A program made the translations under genes and the position numbers. From Lunularia cruciata (lineage: Eukaryota > Streptophyta > Marchantiopsida > Lunulariales > Lunulariaceae): a stretch of DNA of 64,000 nucleotides. A model generated the notes under the pieces. The model saw only the letters and a list, made by a program, of their open reading frames with translations, was not told the origin of the DNA and did not search any database. Each line of letters starts with the position of its first letter. Positions within the stretch are counted from its first letter, which is position 1. Positions 34,504 through 47,268 of this stretch are shown in pieces. The stretch covers positions 47,494,501 to 47,558,500 of the forward strand of contig OX419761.1 in NCBI GenBank assembly GCA_948567375.1, read 5' to 3'.

Positions 34504-34814
34504 CCTAATTTGAGTCTTGAGACTACAACTTTTGAGTTCTTGTATGGGATTGAATTGTTCAGATTCCTAAGATTTGTATTTGGCATCAGTAAGAGGTGAA
34601 GGAATGACATTATTGGATAATAATGGTACAATTTATTTTCAACCCCTCTTTTTGAGAAAAGAATGTCTCAAAGCATAGAAATAATGATTTTCTTCTCCAA
34701 ATGTTTCTCCTTTAAATCTTGATCTAAACTTAGCATTCATGTAATCCATGATGTTCACTAGCTATATGAACAAAAATATCATCATTTAAGACATGTCATA
34801 TATATTTAAGACAT

Positions 34815-34905
34815 GTGTATATACATCACACTCAAAGTCATACACTATAGAAACACAACTCATATAGGAAATCATACACGAACACTTTAGTGCCACAATA
34901 AATCA
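34815..34905 (-). repeat. LTR-end fragment related to 53.78 and 54.34 kb
   Basis: It shares CATACACTATAGAA(A/G)CACAACTCA and TAGTGCCACAATAA(A)TCAG with 53,805-53,890 and, in part, 54,375-54,437. It is more diverged than those two are from each other. Probably a scrap of an LTR outer end of the methyltransferase/PHD family. Confidence 0.55.
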
Positions 34906-35439
34906 GAAATCATAAATATCCATTTATTTTATAAATATACAACTAATCATACTCATTAAGCCCACCCCACTTTAGCATTGAGGGTCTAGATTACACTCAC
35001 AAACTCTATTCATCATAACCAAACACTCATGAAGCTTGACATAGAAGAAGTGACCTATTTAAAGCTCCAGTTGAGGTATACATTTCTTTGTGGAGATCAA
35101 GGAATCTAATCCTAATGGTGCATCCAACAAAACTAACAATGAAAATTGTTGTTCCAATTATGCAAATAGAAACCTTAATGGAGTAAACACCCACCATTTT
35201 AAGTAACTCATGAGTGATTGTTGTTATAGTTGTGACTGCCAAAATAATCATTCAAGCATTGTAACAAACTAGCTTATGCATTGTGAAAATGATGAAAAGT
35301 AGAATAAAATAAATTTTTTTTTACAAATTACAATCAATGGTAAAACTCATTTCTCTTTGTAAGTAGAAGCCGTTTCTATCTGTAAAATATTTTAATAAAA
35401 AAGCAATGATGAGATACAACCTATTGAAGGATTGCTTCA

Positions 35440-35651
35440 ATCTATATTTTGTATGTAGCAACTTTTATACTTAATTCTACAATAATCCATTTAGATAGTA
35501 ATAAAGTATCTTCATCCAATATGTTATTCAAGAAAGCTATTTTTAATCTATCTTTTGTATGTAGCAACTTGTATACTTAATTCTACAATAATTCATTTAA
35601 ATAGTAATAAAATATCTTCATCCAATATGTTATTCAAGAAAGCTATTTTTA
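35440..35651. repeat. 106-bp tandem duplication
   Basis: Two units (35440-35545 and 35546-35651) begin ATCTAT(A/C)TTTTGTATGTAGCA and end TCAAGAAAGCTATTTTTA, with about five differences. Confidence 0.9.
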
Positions 35652-38600
35652 ATCCATTTGACAAAGATAAAGGTTATGCTATGTTGATGAGATATATCCA
35701 TTAGAATTTGACCATCAATAATATATATAGATGTAATCAAATTTATTAAATATGCAAAAAACTTTATGTTATTAATTTATATGCTCCCATACAATTTCTA
35801 TCTTAATTACAAAATTTAAGTTTAGTCTTTAACTTGAATTTTCACTTGCACATTATGAACCTTCTTCAACTTGGTTGATTATCTAAGTTCAAAGTCTTGG
35901 TTTTTTAATAAAAGTACAATCAAAATGTACTTTAAAGAACTAAGAGAAAATCTTCAAGAAGAGTAGAAGACAAGTCAATCGAATAAATTAAATTATTGGA
36001 CCAAAGATGAAATGTACAGTAGTTTACATAATTTGCACGAGGTGGAATTATATCAAGAGTTGCTTGTAACTACTTCTGGCAAAAGATAGATGTTTGTAAA
36101 AATTAGTTGCAACTACTAAATATGTTTCAACAGTATATACACTCTAGAAATTGAACACTAGTTTCAAAGTCCATAAAAAATGAACAATACATTAGATTGA
36201 TGTAGTTTTATTTTGCAACACTTGGAACAACATAATTCTTGGTACATCAAGAAATCTTCTTTCATACAAAGCATAGCATTTAAAGGTTTTCTATTTAAAT
36301 CTATCTCCAAATATCCCAACAAGTGAGCAATGTCTTCTTTCCACCAATTTTAATTGCCTTATACACTATAAGGTAGAGGGAAAAATCATTGGTAGGTAGA
36401 GGGTTTATGCACTTTATAGAACACACATACTATGTAATATATCTTTTGACAATAAAGAGTTTTTTCCTTTTGCATTGGTTTTCTTCACATCTTCAACAAA
36501 CCTATGAGATTAGTCATTTAAAAAAAATCATTTTTTACAAATACATTCTCTTGTTTGGTTGAAATCATTTTATTTGGGTAATGCTTAGAATTCTTGAAAA
36601 CACAAAGAAACCTTCCTTATTTGTTATCCTTAAGAATTTTAAGGATAATTTACAATTTGAATCTATGTCAAAACATATATTTCTATGATGAGTGTGCAAG
36701 TCTTACTATTACAAAACTTGATGCACAATTTGAAATAAGCAAGAAAGATCATAAATGACAAAAGATAACAGTTAGCATGCAGTGAATGTAGTTAGTTTTT
36801 GCTCTATCTTAGAAAGGAGCTACATGATGTAGTTAATAATCTAGTCTTGTTCTTTTCATAGAATTACGCATAACACAACTAGTCGTTCTTATTCTTGTTC
36901 AAAGGGTGCATAAAGTTGTTGTGCTCAACATCCTCTCAATTTCCTTTGTTTAAAGCATGTAGATCGAATCAAATTATTCTGGCTATTTGTATCATATATA
37001 GTATTTTTGACTCTCCAACCCCACCTTTGATGAGTAAACAAATCAGTGTTTTCAAACCAACCATGACCCAACAATACACCATAGAATATAAATGATCAAA
37101 ATCCAAAGATCTAAACAATGATTGTGATGTGGTTGTCACAAGTAGTCCCTATGGTGTCCTTCTATTCACTAACAAGTCAACAAGAAATGCTTAAATAATT
37201 TTTTTCATCTACCAAGAAAACTTACCTTACTCTTTAAATTGTGTTTAGTATTGCATAAAAAGTGTTATTCTTATAATATTAAATTATCCTTGATATCTTC
37301 AACAATCCAAAAATTCACTCAAAACTTAAATAGTTTCAAATATAAAATACTGTTTATTTTTCTACATATGTCTTGTTTAAGATCCTTTTTATCTCAATAG
37401 AAGTTGAGACCACAATGGCATTATTACAAAATCAAGGTATAATATATCATCAATAATCCTTGTAAATATAATTTTTACTTTATTTTTTATATATAATATA
37501 ACAAATTCTACCTTTGATAATAATATATGAAGTACAAAGTGTGACATAAACTTCTCCTTAGTTGAGGATATATAATAACATAAAATTACTTTTGATATCA
37601 TCTTTGCTAACTTGATTATTTAATATTTATCAAGAGGAATCAATTTAGACATATATGCAACAGTTGATTTATTTGTGAAAATTATAAAAGAATCAGATGT
37701 AAACTAATATGATTAGTACATAATGCAATCCAAGAAACTACATGCCACCTAAGATACCGTATAGACAGTTGATTCTAATAAATATAAGTAAGATAAAAGT
37801 TTGAATCAGTTCTCTCTAAGATACAATTCTATGTAATATATCTTAAGCTTAGCTTAACAACTACTGCATTGTTGAAATACATCCTTCTAGTGCAAGATTT
37901 TGAAATGGAGCTCTTTTACATAAGAGTTCGTTCAATATATTATAATAATATTCAAACTGATCAAATGCTACAAAACAAATAGAGTAACATGTACACATTG
38001 AATGACCAACCTCTGAACTCCCTATTGTGAAACATCAATGTTGTCATGATCTAATTCTAGCCTTTCTTATTAGAAAATCCCTTTTTAGTTAAAAATAGTT
38101 GTACTTCATTTCTCTCTCCTTGTTGATATATATCGGAGAGATGTATCAATAAGGATATATATTGATATAATGGACTTCACAGTCTTGTAGTAAAGATTGA
38201 CATTGAATGACGTTTTCATTGATATAGAGTGTGAGTTCATAGATTAAATTATTTTCCATCGAAAGATTTAAATATTCATAGTCAAGGATTCATCTTACAT
38301 CCTATCCAATTTCAGTTCTTTTTTAGCTTCTGAATAATCTTAAACTATTTATAACAATTATGTTTCAATGGTTATTTCTTATATTTGATCCTACAACAAT
38401 ACTTCCAATATTTGGAAATAATGCTACTTGTGATTCTTAAATTATTTTATTTTAATTTAGAAATTATATCATTATTTTTTACTTTATTATATAAACCCTT
38501 TTTTTCCATACCTTTCATTCCCTTCTTAATTATTAAAAAATTATGCAAAGATTAGCAAATTTTGTTCAAAAGTCTAGAGATTATGTATACTTAATCAATA

Positions 38601-39017
38601 AAGCCCAGGGGTTGTAAAACTTATGATAGGATACACATGATTTGATTAAACAGCCCAACGTTTTACTGTTTTTTCTCTTCTCGCTTTTGAGTAAGAAAGC
38701 TATCAATAAAACTGAAAGAAGAATCAAAGAAATCCTTTTAGGAGATTTTAGATGTTCCAAGAGATGCTAATATTAAATCAAAGCTTTAAGTAGAGGGTTA
38801 GCTCATCTTTCTTCGTTTTATTGACAAAGTATTTGATTGCTTGAATTAAACTTTAGTAAGGAACGATGGGAAGTAAGTAGGAAACGCGATTCAAAGGTTT
38901 AATCCATGTCGTAACTTACACTAAAGTGGATATGAAATGTTCGGGTGAAGAAAAGGTTCACTGTGGTTTAGAAGGCTCACAAGTCAAATCAAAACGAAAT
39001 AAATAGAGAAAAAAGGC
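35652..39017. other. AT-rich intergenic DNA
   Basis: No gene supported. Short hints of Copia-like coding sequence on the minus strand (for example SFLNNILDE near 35,540-35,650) are too brief to call. No RNA gene recognised. Confidence 0.45.
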
Positions 39018-39138
39018 GACCGCGTAGGAAAAATGAAGGATGGGAAGACCCCATCAAGCCGTACAAGGGAGAGACAAAAAAAGGTAACAAGGTAACGAAA
39101 TAAATATGCACCTCTAGTTTAAAACAGAGGTGCATATT
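39018..39138. repeat. Fold-back repeat, copy 2, with a perfect 13-bp palindrome
   Basis: 39,018-39,085 is the reverse complement of 24,530-24,600, sharing CGACCGCGTAGGAAAAATGAA and GGGAAGACCCCATCAAGCCG. Adjacent at 39,103-39,138 is a perfect inverted repeat, AATATGCACCTCT / AGAGGTGCATATT, with a 10-base loop. Confidence 0.75.
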
Positions 39139-39847
39139 GCTAACTTAGGTATCAAAGTAATTTCATTACGTTTAAAATTTTGTTTAAGTCGTGTATATAA
39201 TTTTTGATTAAGTAGTGTAAGTTCAAGAGTTTCCTAGAGTTCCAGTAGGTGTCCCAAAATTGTGAATTTTGATTAAAAGACATGGTGCTATAGCAAAAAG
39301 TAAAATTTCTAGATATTATTTATAATAAATTATTTTAATATAATCTATCCAGAATAGTATCTGCAAATTATGCTTGCGAAGAAAATTTGTATATAGACAT
39401 TTACTGAAGATTTTTACCCACTTATAGAATATTAGTTTCCCTATCTTCAAAACCTTCATAGTAATGCGTAGGCCAGACAATGTAGACAATGGCGATCAAC
39501 AATCCTGTTCATGGGATGGGGCCATGTGGTTATTGTGATCGTTCCGTACTCCAGTTAACGTATGTGCATTGTGGGGAGGTACACAGTCGTAGTCGTAGTC
39601 GTGGTTGTGGCTATGATTCCGGACTCTGAGCATGTCCAACGACTGTCCTAAACCTCTCTGTTCGTAATAGCAGGACTTCAGAGGACCTTAGGGTTAGGGT
39701 TTAAGCTGAAAGCTTTATGGTGCGAAATTCGAGTTCGGTGAAATTTGAACGAATGCACGAGAACTCTAATGGAATCCGATCGAGGACGATGACTTGACTT
39801 TCAAAAATTTCGACAACTAGCGTTGTGGAATTTTCTCAACTGATATA

Positions 39848-42800
39848 ATGGCATTGAGAAAGAAATTGGCTCAAATTGTGACACGAATTGCAGCACCTAG
39901 TGCATGCTGCCGTAAGGAGAGCGTACGCAGATATGGACAGCTGCGTGTGCTCGGTGCGACCATTGTGCAAAGTCCATCGCTCATACGGGTACTGATCATC
40001 TAAATTCTGGCTCCGAAACGAGGATTTTTGAAGAGAATGATGAGCCTGATCGGGTCTGGACGGGAATTCTCGATGTCTATATTTATCAGGGGATTTCATC
40101 GATGGGGCTTACTTGATTTGTTCGTTACAGTTGGAAGGGTTCCGAAGAATTTTTCTAAGTGAGTGTGAATGGGAGATCCAGTGTTTGAATAACTGTGGGG
40201 ATTCAGAGCTTGAGTCCTCACTCCGAAGAATTGCTTATGTACAGGGATTAGTCCATGGAAATCGACTGGGGAGCAGACGTGCAGCTTCATCAAGCGCTGT
40301 ACCTGCAGTACTCGTTCCTGCACCATGGCGCGAATTTCCTGGTCCGTCAAGTTACATGCTAGGAGAATAGGATTTCCGTACGGTTTTCTGGGCACCCAGC
40401 TTCTATACTTTTGTCGGGCGTGAGGACGTTAGTTGCTTATTCTCTAGTCATCCAACTCCAATCGTGTGCCTATGCAAGTCCACGTTTTTGGATCCTGTTA
40501 TCAACCCAGAAATTCGATGTGTTAGCTGCGATCCGCAGTAGGGCCGTTGTCTGAAAATTAGATCGGAGTTGTGTGCTGATTTTAGTCGGGCTACCTTTGC
40601 AGCCAATGGGCAGGTTTTCTCAGAGGAAGCTCAGATTGGAACTAAAACAGTAAATTTTGAGACGGGGAAACTTGCGAGGTTTGCGGCAGGGGCAGCAGTA
40701 GTGAGCATCAAAGATACCAAAGTTCTGGCAACCGTCGTTTCTGATTATGTTCGAAAGGAAGGCATGGACTTTTTACCACTTCAGGTACGTTCTCATATTA
40801 CTGAGATTCTCTGGAAGGCCATCTTGAACTGATCTTACCGAGACTCTTACAGGGGACGTGCTTTTTTGTAGAAGGTTTTCAATTGGTTGATCCATGTTGT
40901 CAAATATCCTCTCATGTAGGTGGAATATCGCGAGAAACAGTACGCACAGGGTAAAATTCCCAATACATTTATGCGTAGAGAGGGCGGACCAAACGAGCGC
41001 GAGCTCCTGTGTGGTCGAGTCATCGACAGATCCATCCGTCCCCTTTTCCCGAAGGGATTTTTTTTTGAGACCCAGGTTTGCTCCTCGCGTTCCAGCGACC
41101 CATGTGTGAACTCCAACTTATATTATGTTGACACGCCTGATTCTGGATGAGGGATTGTTGGTGCACAATAATTGCTCTATCCTACATCATTATGCGAAAC
41201 TGTTGAAGGTTCTCAACGAAATTTATTCTTGTTGCGCTGGTCGATGTGTTGGGGCTGGGGCAGATTATAGCAAATGTGCTCTGCTCTGATGGTGATCAAG
41301 ATCCAGATGTTCTTTCTGTGAATGCAGCATCTGCAGCCTTGACTATATCAAATATACCTTGGAATGGACCAATTGGAGCAGTTCGTGTAGGTCGTGTGAA
41401 CGGGAAGCTCATTGTTAATCCAAATGTGGACCAGGTACAACGCATTCTTATTCTGCGCTCTCCTAACAGATCACATTTTTGCTCCAATTTTGTCCTTTTA
41501 TCCTCAAGGGTTTGCACTTATGATTCTACCTTGTCTCTTGCTAAATTCCAGGTCAGGAAGAGTGATTTGAATATGATTTATGCCTGCACAGCCCAAAATG
41601 CTTTGATGATAGAGACACAAGCTGGGGAAATATCTAACAACGATTACGCCGCAGCACTCCGTCTTGCTCATTCTGAGGTGAGGGATATAGGTTGTTCTGC
41701 TGTTGGATTTGATCAGTGAATCACCGTATCCTTACTTCAATTTACAGTTAGATTTCTGTATCCACAGTAAAATATCTGAGCAATTAAATCTGTCTAACTT
41801 ACGAAGCATCAAAATGGTTTCTTTTCAGGCGGTTAAACTAATTGAACCACAATTGCGGCTGGCAGCCAAGGTGAAAAACGAGAAGCGGCCAGTGCATCTT
41901 CTGACTGTTCCTGAATCTGTACTAGAAAAGATTCGGAGCATTGCACGAGAGCCCATCCAGTCTGTGATGGGCAACCCATTGTTTGGCAAGGCAAGTATCT
42001 GCTCTGTCTTTCTACCATCCCAGTTTTTGCCAAGACACATAAGGGCTGAATTGTCAGTCCTTTTGTGTAAGAAATTCAATTCAGGGAGGGAATCATGCAG
42101 TTTTTCAAACTTTTACGGTTGTCTGCGGTCGCGTGACACGAAGACCACAATCTTCTTATTTTGACAATTGTTTTCTCTCTTGCAAGGAAGGTACGGTCAG
42201 GTAAATCAAGTTGGGAATTAATAGACGACTCTTTGTGCAGTTTGAACGCGGAAAAGCTCTAACGACGGTTCAGGACAGTGTGGGATCGATACTGGAGGCT
42301 GAGGGGGATGAAGATGGTTTAAAATTTCTCGGCAAGGCTTTTGATAGTGTTAAAAAGGAGGTAGGGCCCATTTATCCTTCGGCTAGGTGGTTATTGACCT
42401 CGATCAGCTAGATGATCAAATCTGTGCCACTTGAACAGTTCAATACGTGTTTGTTTTAAATGGCTTTCTCCCATGTAATATACAACTCCGCATGGAAGTG
42501 CCTTAATCTCTTTCTGCAAGCTGAAAGGGCTACTTCCTCATTGCAGGTAGTTCGTGGCAACGTTCTTACCGAAACACAAAGGGTAGACGGCCGAGGACTT
42601 ACTGAAGTGCGGGAATTATACTGTGAAGCCGGACTTCACTCTGCTCTGCATGGGTCGTCACTGTTTTCTCGTGGCAACACGCAGGTTGGATACGTTCATC
42701 ATCTGACTTATTCCCTTCTTTTCTTCATGTACAGTCGAGCCAAGAATTCCGAAAGACTCACTGGAAGACTTGGATGGCAGGTCCTGTGCACTGTTACGAT

Positions 42801-45778
42801 GGGGGCTCCGGATGATGCTCAACGTCTTGACTCTATTGTCGGCCCCGACTCTAAGCGCTTCATGGTTCATTACAGTTTCCCTCCTTTTTCAGTCAACGAA
42901 GTCGGACGTCTTGGTGGTTTGAATCGGCGGGAAGTTGGACACGGTAAGATCTACACTCCTACCAAATGTGTCTTTCCGACGTTCCGACTTTATGCCACCA
43001 GCTAGAGAAGGCGAGGAGAATTCCGTTGTATTGATTCTACAGAACCCACTTAATATTGATTACAAACCTACATTCGTGCAGGGACTCTCGCCGAGAAGGC
43101 TTTATTGTCACTGTTACCACCCGAGGAGGAGTTTCCTTACAGCATCCGAGTAACTTCGGAAGTCCTTGCATCAGATGGATCCTCATCTATGGCAACTGTT
43201 TGTGGAGGTTCGCTTGATTGTCCCTTTATCCCATCCAAATATCTCCTGGATATCTTCAATGGAACTGCTCTTCGAAGCTGTCTTGAATTGTGAGATATTG
43301 GTAATTGCGCAGCTAACTTAACGTTGCTTATCTCCGCTGATTATACGAGTTTCCGCTGCATTCTTCCACGCAGGAAGTTTGGCCTTGATGGACGCTGGAG
43401 TTCCTCTCCGCGAGCACGTTGCAGGGGTATCTGTGGGTCTGATTACTGTCACTGACACTCTCACAGGAGCAGTGAAGGATTACAAGCTTCTTACAGACAT
43501 TCTGGTGAGTCACCAGTCCTTGCGTTGTGGTTCTATGTCTAGATGGATACATGCACTTTATGCTTGACGATCTACATGTTTCTGTGCCTTTGAGGCAATC
43601 TATACTTCCTACGTGGATCAGGATGATGTTAAGCAAGAACGGGATGGATGCTCACAGGGTTTGGAGGACCATTTGGGCGACATGGACTTTAAAATTGCTG
43701 GAACAAGACAGGGTATTACTGCTGTTCAGCTAGACATGAAACTTCCAGGCATTCCACTTCCCATCCTTATAGAGGCCTTGGAGCCTGCTCTCGTTGGCCG
43801 GACTCACATCATTAAGGCCATGGAGCACGTAATATTTAAGCCGCGAGAAGATCTCAGGGAGAACACTCCACGAAGAGGTGACCTTAGAAATGACATCATA
43901 TTTCTGAATCACCACCTGTGCTAGGACCTGAAGGCTCTCCTTGTCCATACTGCATTCCATCATGTATTTAAAGGCAATGGACTACACTGAAGTTCAACTC
44001 CCCATGATATGAATGTTTTCAGGTCAAATGACGATCCTGCGGGAGAGTATTGGTCGACTAATTGGACCGCAAGGCACAACGATAAGGAACATCCAACGAA
44101 TGACCGGTAAAGTTTAATGTTTCTTATGCTAGTTTCTTTTTTTAATTGGGTATGGAACCGGGTTGCTTACAACGAGCTCTGTATTTGGTGACTTCCCCTC
44201 GCTTTTCCTTTGCTGCGTATCTACTCGACAGGGCTCGCTTCCTTCCTCACACAAATGTTGCTGATGTTCACTATGCATGCTACTCTGGGAATGTATCAGT
44301 TTCTGCTTCTGCTTTCTAACGATTTCGATTACTGTGTTTACTTCGCTAGCTCACCTTCCTTTCATTTTGCATCCTTTGCTTGAATTTCCCATATGCGTTT
44401 GCCCGGTTCGGTGCACAGTGGGATCTGGATCCCCCCGTTCCATGAACGGCTTCTGCTCCCATTACCCAAATATGTTTGTAATTGTAAAGTTCATGGTAAC
44501 ACCCGTGGCCATAGGTACCAGAGGTCGTCTCTCTTTTGTTCGGTGGTTATTCATTTTCGTCCATCTCCAATTCCTCACATGTGTGATTGAAGCTTATCTC
44601 AATTACCCATTCCTTGGACAGGAGCCAAGCTGAACGTTTCGGACGATGGAGTTCTGACTATTTTTGCAAGGGACCAGGCCTGTTATGACCAAACAAAGGA
44701 AATGGTAATCTAGCCCGATATCTCGGTTTTCTCCATTAACACTTACAGATTGAAGACCTAGTCGATGAGTCTCAGCAGCGGCGCTGGATTTACTGTTATA
44801 CCGTTACCCGCTTGTGTTGGTTTTGGTCGTGCATCTTCTCGTTCTGGAAAGATGTTAAATCTTAAGTTTCTTTCAGGGCTTTACTTGTCCGAACGATTTT
44901 GATTCCCGCACAAAAGTTTCGAATAAAGAGAACTTCTTCGTTCCTGTAGGTCGAAGCGTGTATTGGGCGGGAGGTAGAGGTAGGAGGTTCGTACTTCGCC
45001 ACCGTTGTGGCAATAAAAGATTTTGGAGCATTTGTGGAGCTTGATGGAGGTCTGCAGGGGATGGTCCACATTTCAGAAATCTCACATAATAAGGTGAGTA
45101 AGAACATATATTCGTATGTTGTGTCGTCGCTGAGTATTTCGTGAAATTTATTGTGGTAACAGATGTCTTACATAAATGGTTCCTTTCCAGGTTGCACGCA
45201 TCGGAGACGTACTGATGCTTGGCCAACAGCTTAAAGTGGTGTGTATTGGACGTGACATGCGTGGTAACTTGAAGTTATCCCGCAAAGCTGCCATGTCACC
45301 AGAGGAGGAGTCGGCGACGGTTTTGGATCATCCCTCTATTCTATCTACTGCGGCGACCGGTTTACTGGAGAAAAGTTCATCACTAGGAAACCAGATAAAA
45401 TCCTCAGTATCAGACGGATTTTCAAAACAAAGTGAACGAGTGAAAACTACAACTAGAGTAGAAGTAGTCTTAGATTCCCAATCTGCTCCGAATTTTGAGA
45501 GGACCATTGAAACTGTCACAGTGGGTCAGGTAGAGGACTTGTCCTTCAATTCGTCAGCAGATTCATCTCCACCTACCATTTCAGCAACAAATGAGAACCA
45601 CAAACGAAGGAGGGTTTCGGTTGCGTCACCAGTAGATACTTTGACAGACGAAGGATCTTCCCCACCTTTATCTCCCAAAACTGCGTTGAGAGCTAGACGG
45701 CAGAGCATTCGAACAAAGTCGAAGAGCAATGGTGTCAGTCAGGAGTCAGGTTCGGAAGCTGGGAACAAATTAGAGTAA
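39848..45778 (+). CDS. Polynucleotide phosphorylase, mitochondrial type (PNP2-like), 16 exons
   Basis: 3'-5' phosphorolytic exoribonuclease of organelle RNA decay and processing. Exons: 39848-39988, 40614-40784, 40920-41075, 41264-41434, 41552-41677, 41829-41990, 42241-42360, 42547-42684, 42781-42943, 43082-43207, 43374-43504, 43658-43877, 44023-44106, 44622-44704, 44950-45093, 45191-45778. They sum to 2,724 bp, 907 residues, with frame kept throughout. Exon 1 ([20 protein letters not shown]...) is basic and amphipathic like a mitochondrial presequence; its join to exon 2 is the least certain. First RNase PH domain: exons 2-5 ([48 protein letters not shown]), closer to plant PNP2 than to chloroplast PNP1 as I recall them. 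Second RNase PH domain: exons 8-12 ([39 protein letters not shown]). KH: exons 13-14 ([15 protein letters not shown]). S1: exons 15-16 ([19 protein letters not shown]). The last about 150 residues are Ser/Thr-rich and basic. The intron after exon 6 has a GC donor. Confidence 0.9.
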
Positions 45779-47268
45779 TTCGTCAACTGCAGCTATGTAA
45801 GCTAGCAGAGATGACTTCAAATTCTTAGGTCGAGAGTGAACATGTTGGCGGAAGTTAAGTGGGTCTTCAACTCTTTAAGGTAATTTTACTACATCTCTGA
45901 ATAGATTCACATGTGTTAGCTCTGGGTTGTAACTGGAATTATCAGTAGGGCTGTAGATAGAACCTTCTGAAACGGGGTACTTGGTTTTGGAAACGCAGGG
46001 AGCTATATCGTATTTTAACCTTCTCTGTTTTGCTTGTGTTGACAGGTTAGCAGACGGTGCTTGACGAAGGAATCTCCGTAGTTTTCTCGAAAAGAGAATC
46101 AAAGAGGGGCCAATAATTTTGATTCTGGATCATTATGAGAAGCAATCTTTGTTTCTGTATGTAATCTAAAAGTTGGTTATTACGAGTAACACGCTCGCAT
46201 TCATTTTCTAACATGTTACATTGATTGCACTGATTCTTATATGTAAGATTGAACACCAACATTTCGGCTGCTGATGTTCATCCATGTGCCATGGTCTCCA
46301 CTGAATGATATGCAGCTCATCTCGTCCACCTGCTCTTGAGAGACTGAGACATGGTTTCATCCTGGGATCAAATTCTTTAAAGAAATCCAAACTACGTTTC
46401 CAAACAATCTGTATATTCAAATCCATGCACTGCTTGTCAGTGTCCTTCCATTAATCTTTACGGATGTGAATGGCGAGTAATAGTTAACGTTCCCAGTTGT
46501 GTGTACGTCCACCCAACTCCGCTGGTTTCTCCACAGTAATTATGTTCAGGATATCAAGATCTTCTACATTCTTTACCGCAGGACAAAGTCTTGCCCCAGC
46601 ATGTTGCCTGTTGACCTAGAATCAATCTCGGTCATGAATGCGATCAAGCCTTCATCTTATAGCCAAGGAGATGAGGGGAATGGGTCTTCTGTCAGTACTA
46701 TTCTTTTCACTGATTTTACAAGTCCTTACTCTGAGCGAAGCAACAAAAGCAGCACTGAAGTATGACCAAAGACAACACAAATCACCTAAAAGAGAAAGGG
46801 ATCAGATCCTACTACCGTTTTGTCCTGAAAGAAACCTCCGGTCCGAAACCACGCACTGAGGCAGTGGAAACCACTGTAACCCTAGTGTGGACTACAGACC
46901 CACTGACACTTCCGGTGGTGAAAATCGGATTCGCAGAACTTGCGAGTATCACATGCAATAACTCGAGAAAAGGGTTTGGTGGTCGCGGATAACAAGTTGT
47001 AGTGAAGGCATATTATCGGAGACGTGACAATGGCCATCTACGCAGATGTCAAGGTCTGCCTTTCTCACCACCACATCACAATATCACATTCATTTTCTCG
47101 ATACCTGATTCTTACGTTTGGGTCAAGGCGTTTTACGTGATGGAGACGTCAATTTGGTGATACTGGTCTCGGGTTGGATTCACTTCAAAGTCTATCTTGT
47201 GGTTTCCGTCGTAAAACATAAAGGCCTTCCAAACCGAATTCGTGACCCATGATTCCAGTCTGCGAAGG
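45779..47268. other. PNP2 3' flank and spacer before the Maf-like gene
   Basis: No additional gene supported. A plus-strand open stretch at 46762-46992 (76 residues) has no recognisable domain and lacks splice continuity with the Maf-like gene in any frame I tried. The first part is likely PNP2 3' UTR. Confidence 0.5.

Noticed and set aside
35430-37100. Possible Copia RT or integrase remnants on the minus strand
   Set aside because: Only very short motif-like strings (SFLNNILDE, CSKCCKIK) with stops all round; not above chance in AT-rich DNA.
39836-40395. Two minus-strand open stretches overlapping the PNP2 5' region
   Set aside because: They oppose the plus-strand gene, have no recognisable motif and fit chance open frames in a GC-richer stretch.
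44277-44633. 118-residue plus-strand open stretch inside the PNP2 region
   Set aside because: It lies inside the 515-bp intron between exons 13 and 14, has no domain, and the flanking exons join correctly without it.
46762-46992. Upstream exon of the Maf-like gene
   Set aside because: The Maf domain starts normally at 47,269 with its N-terminal beta strand; no donor/acceptor pair gives a sensible extension.
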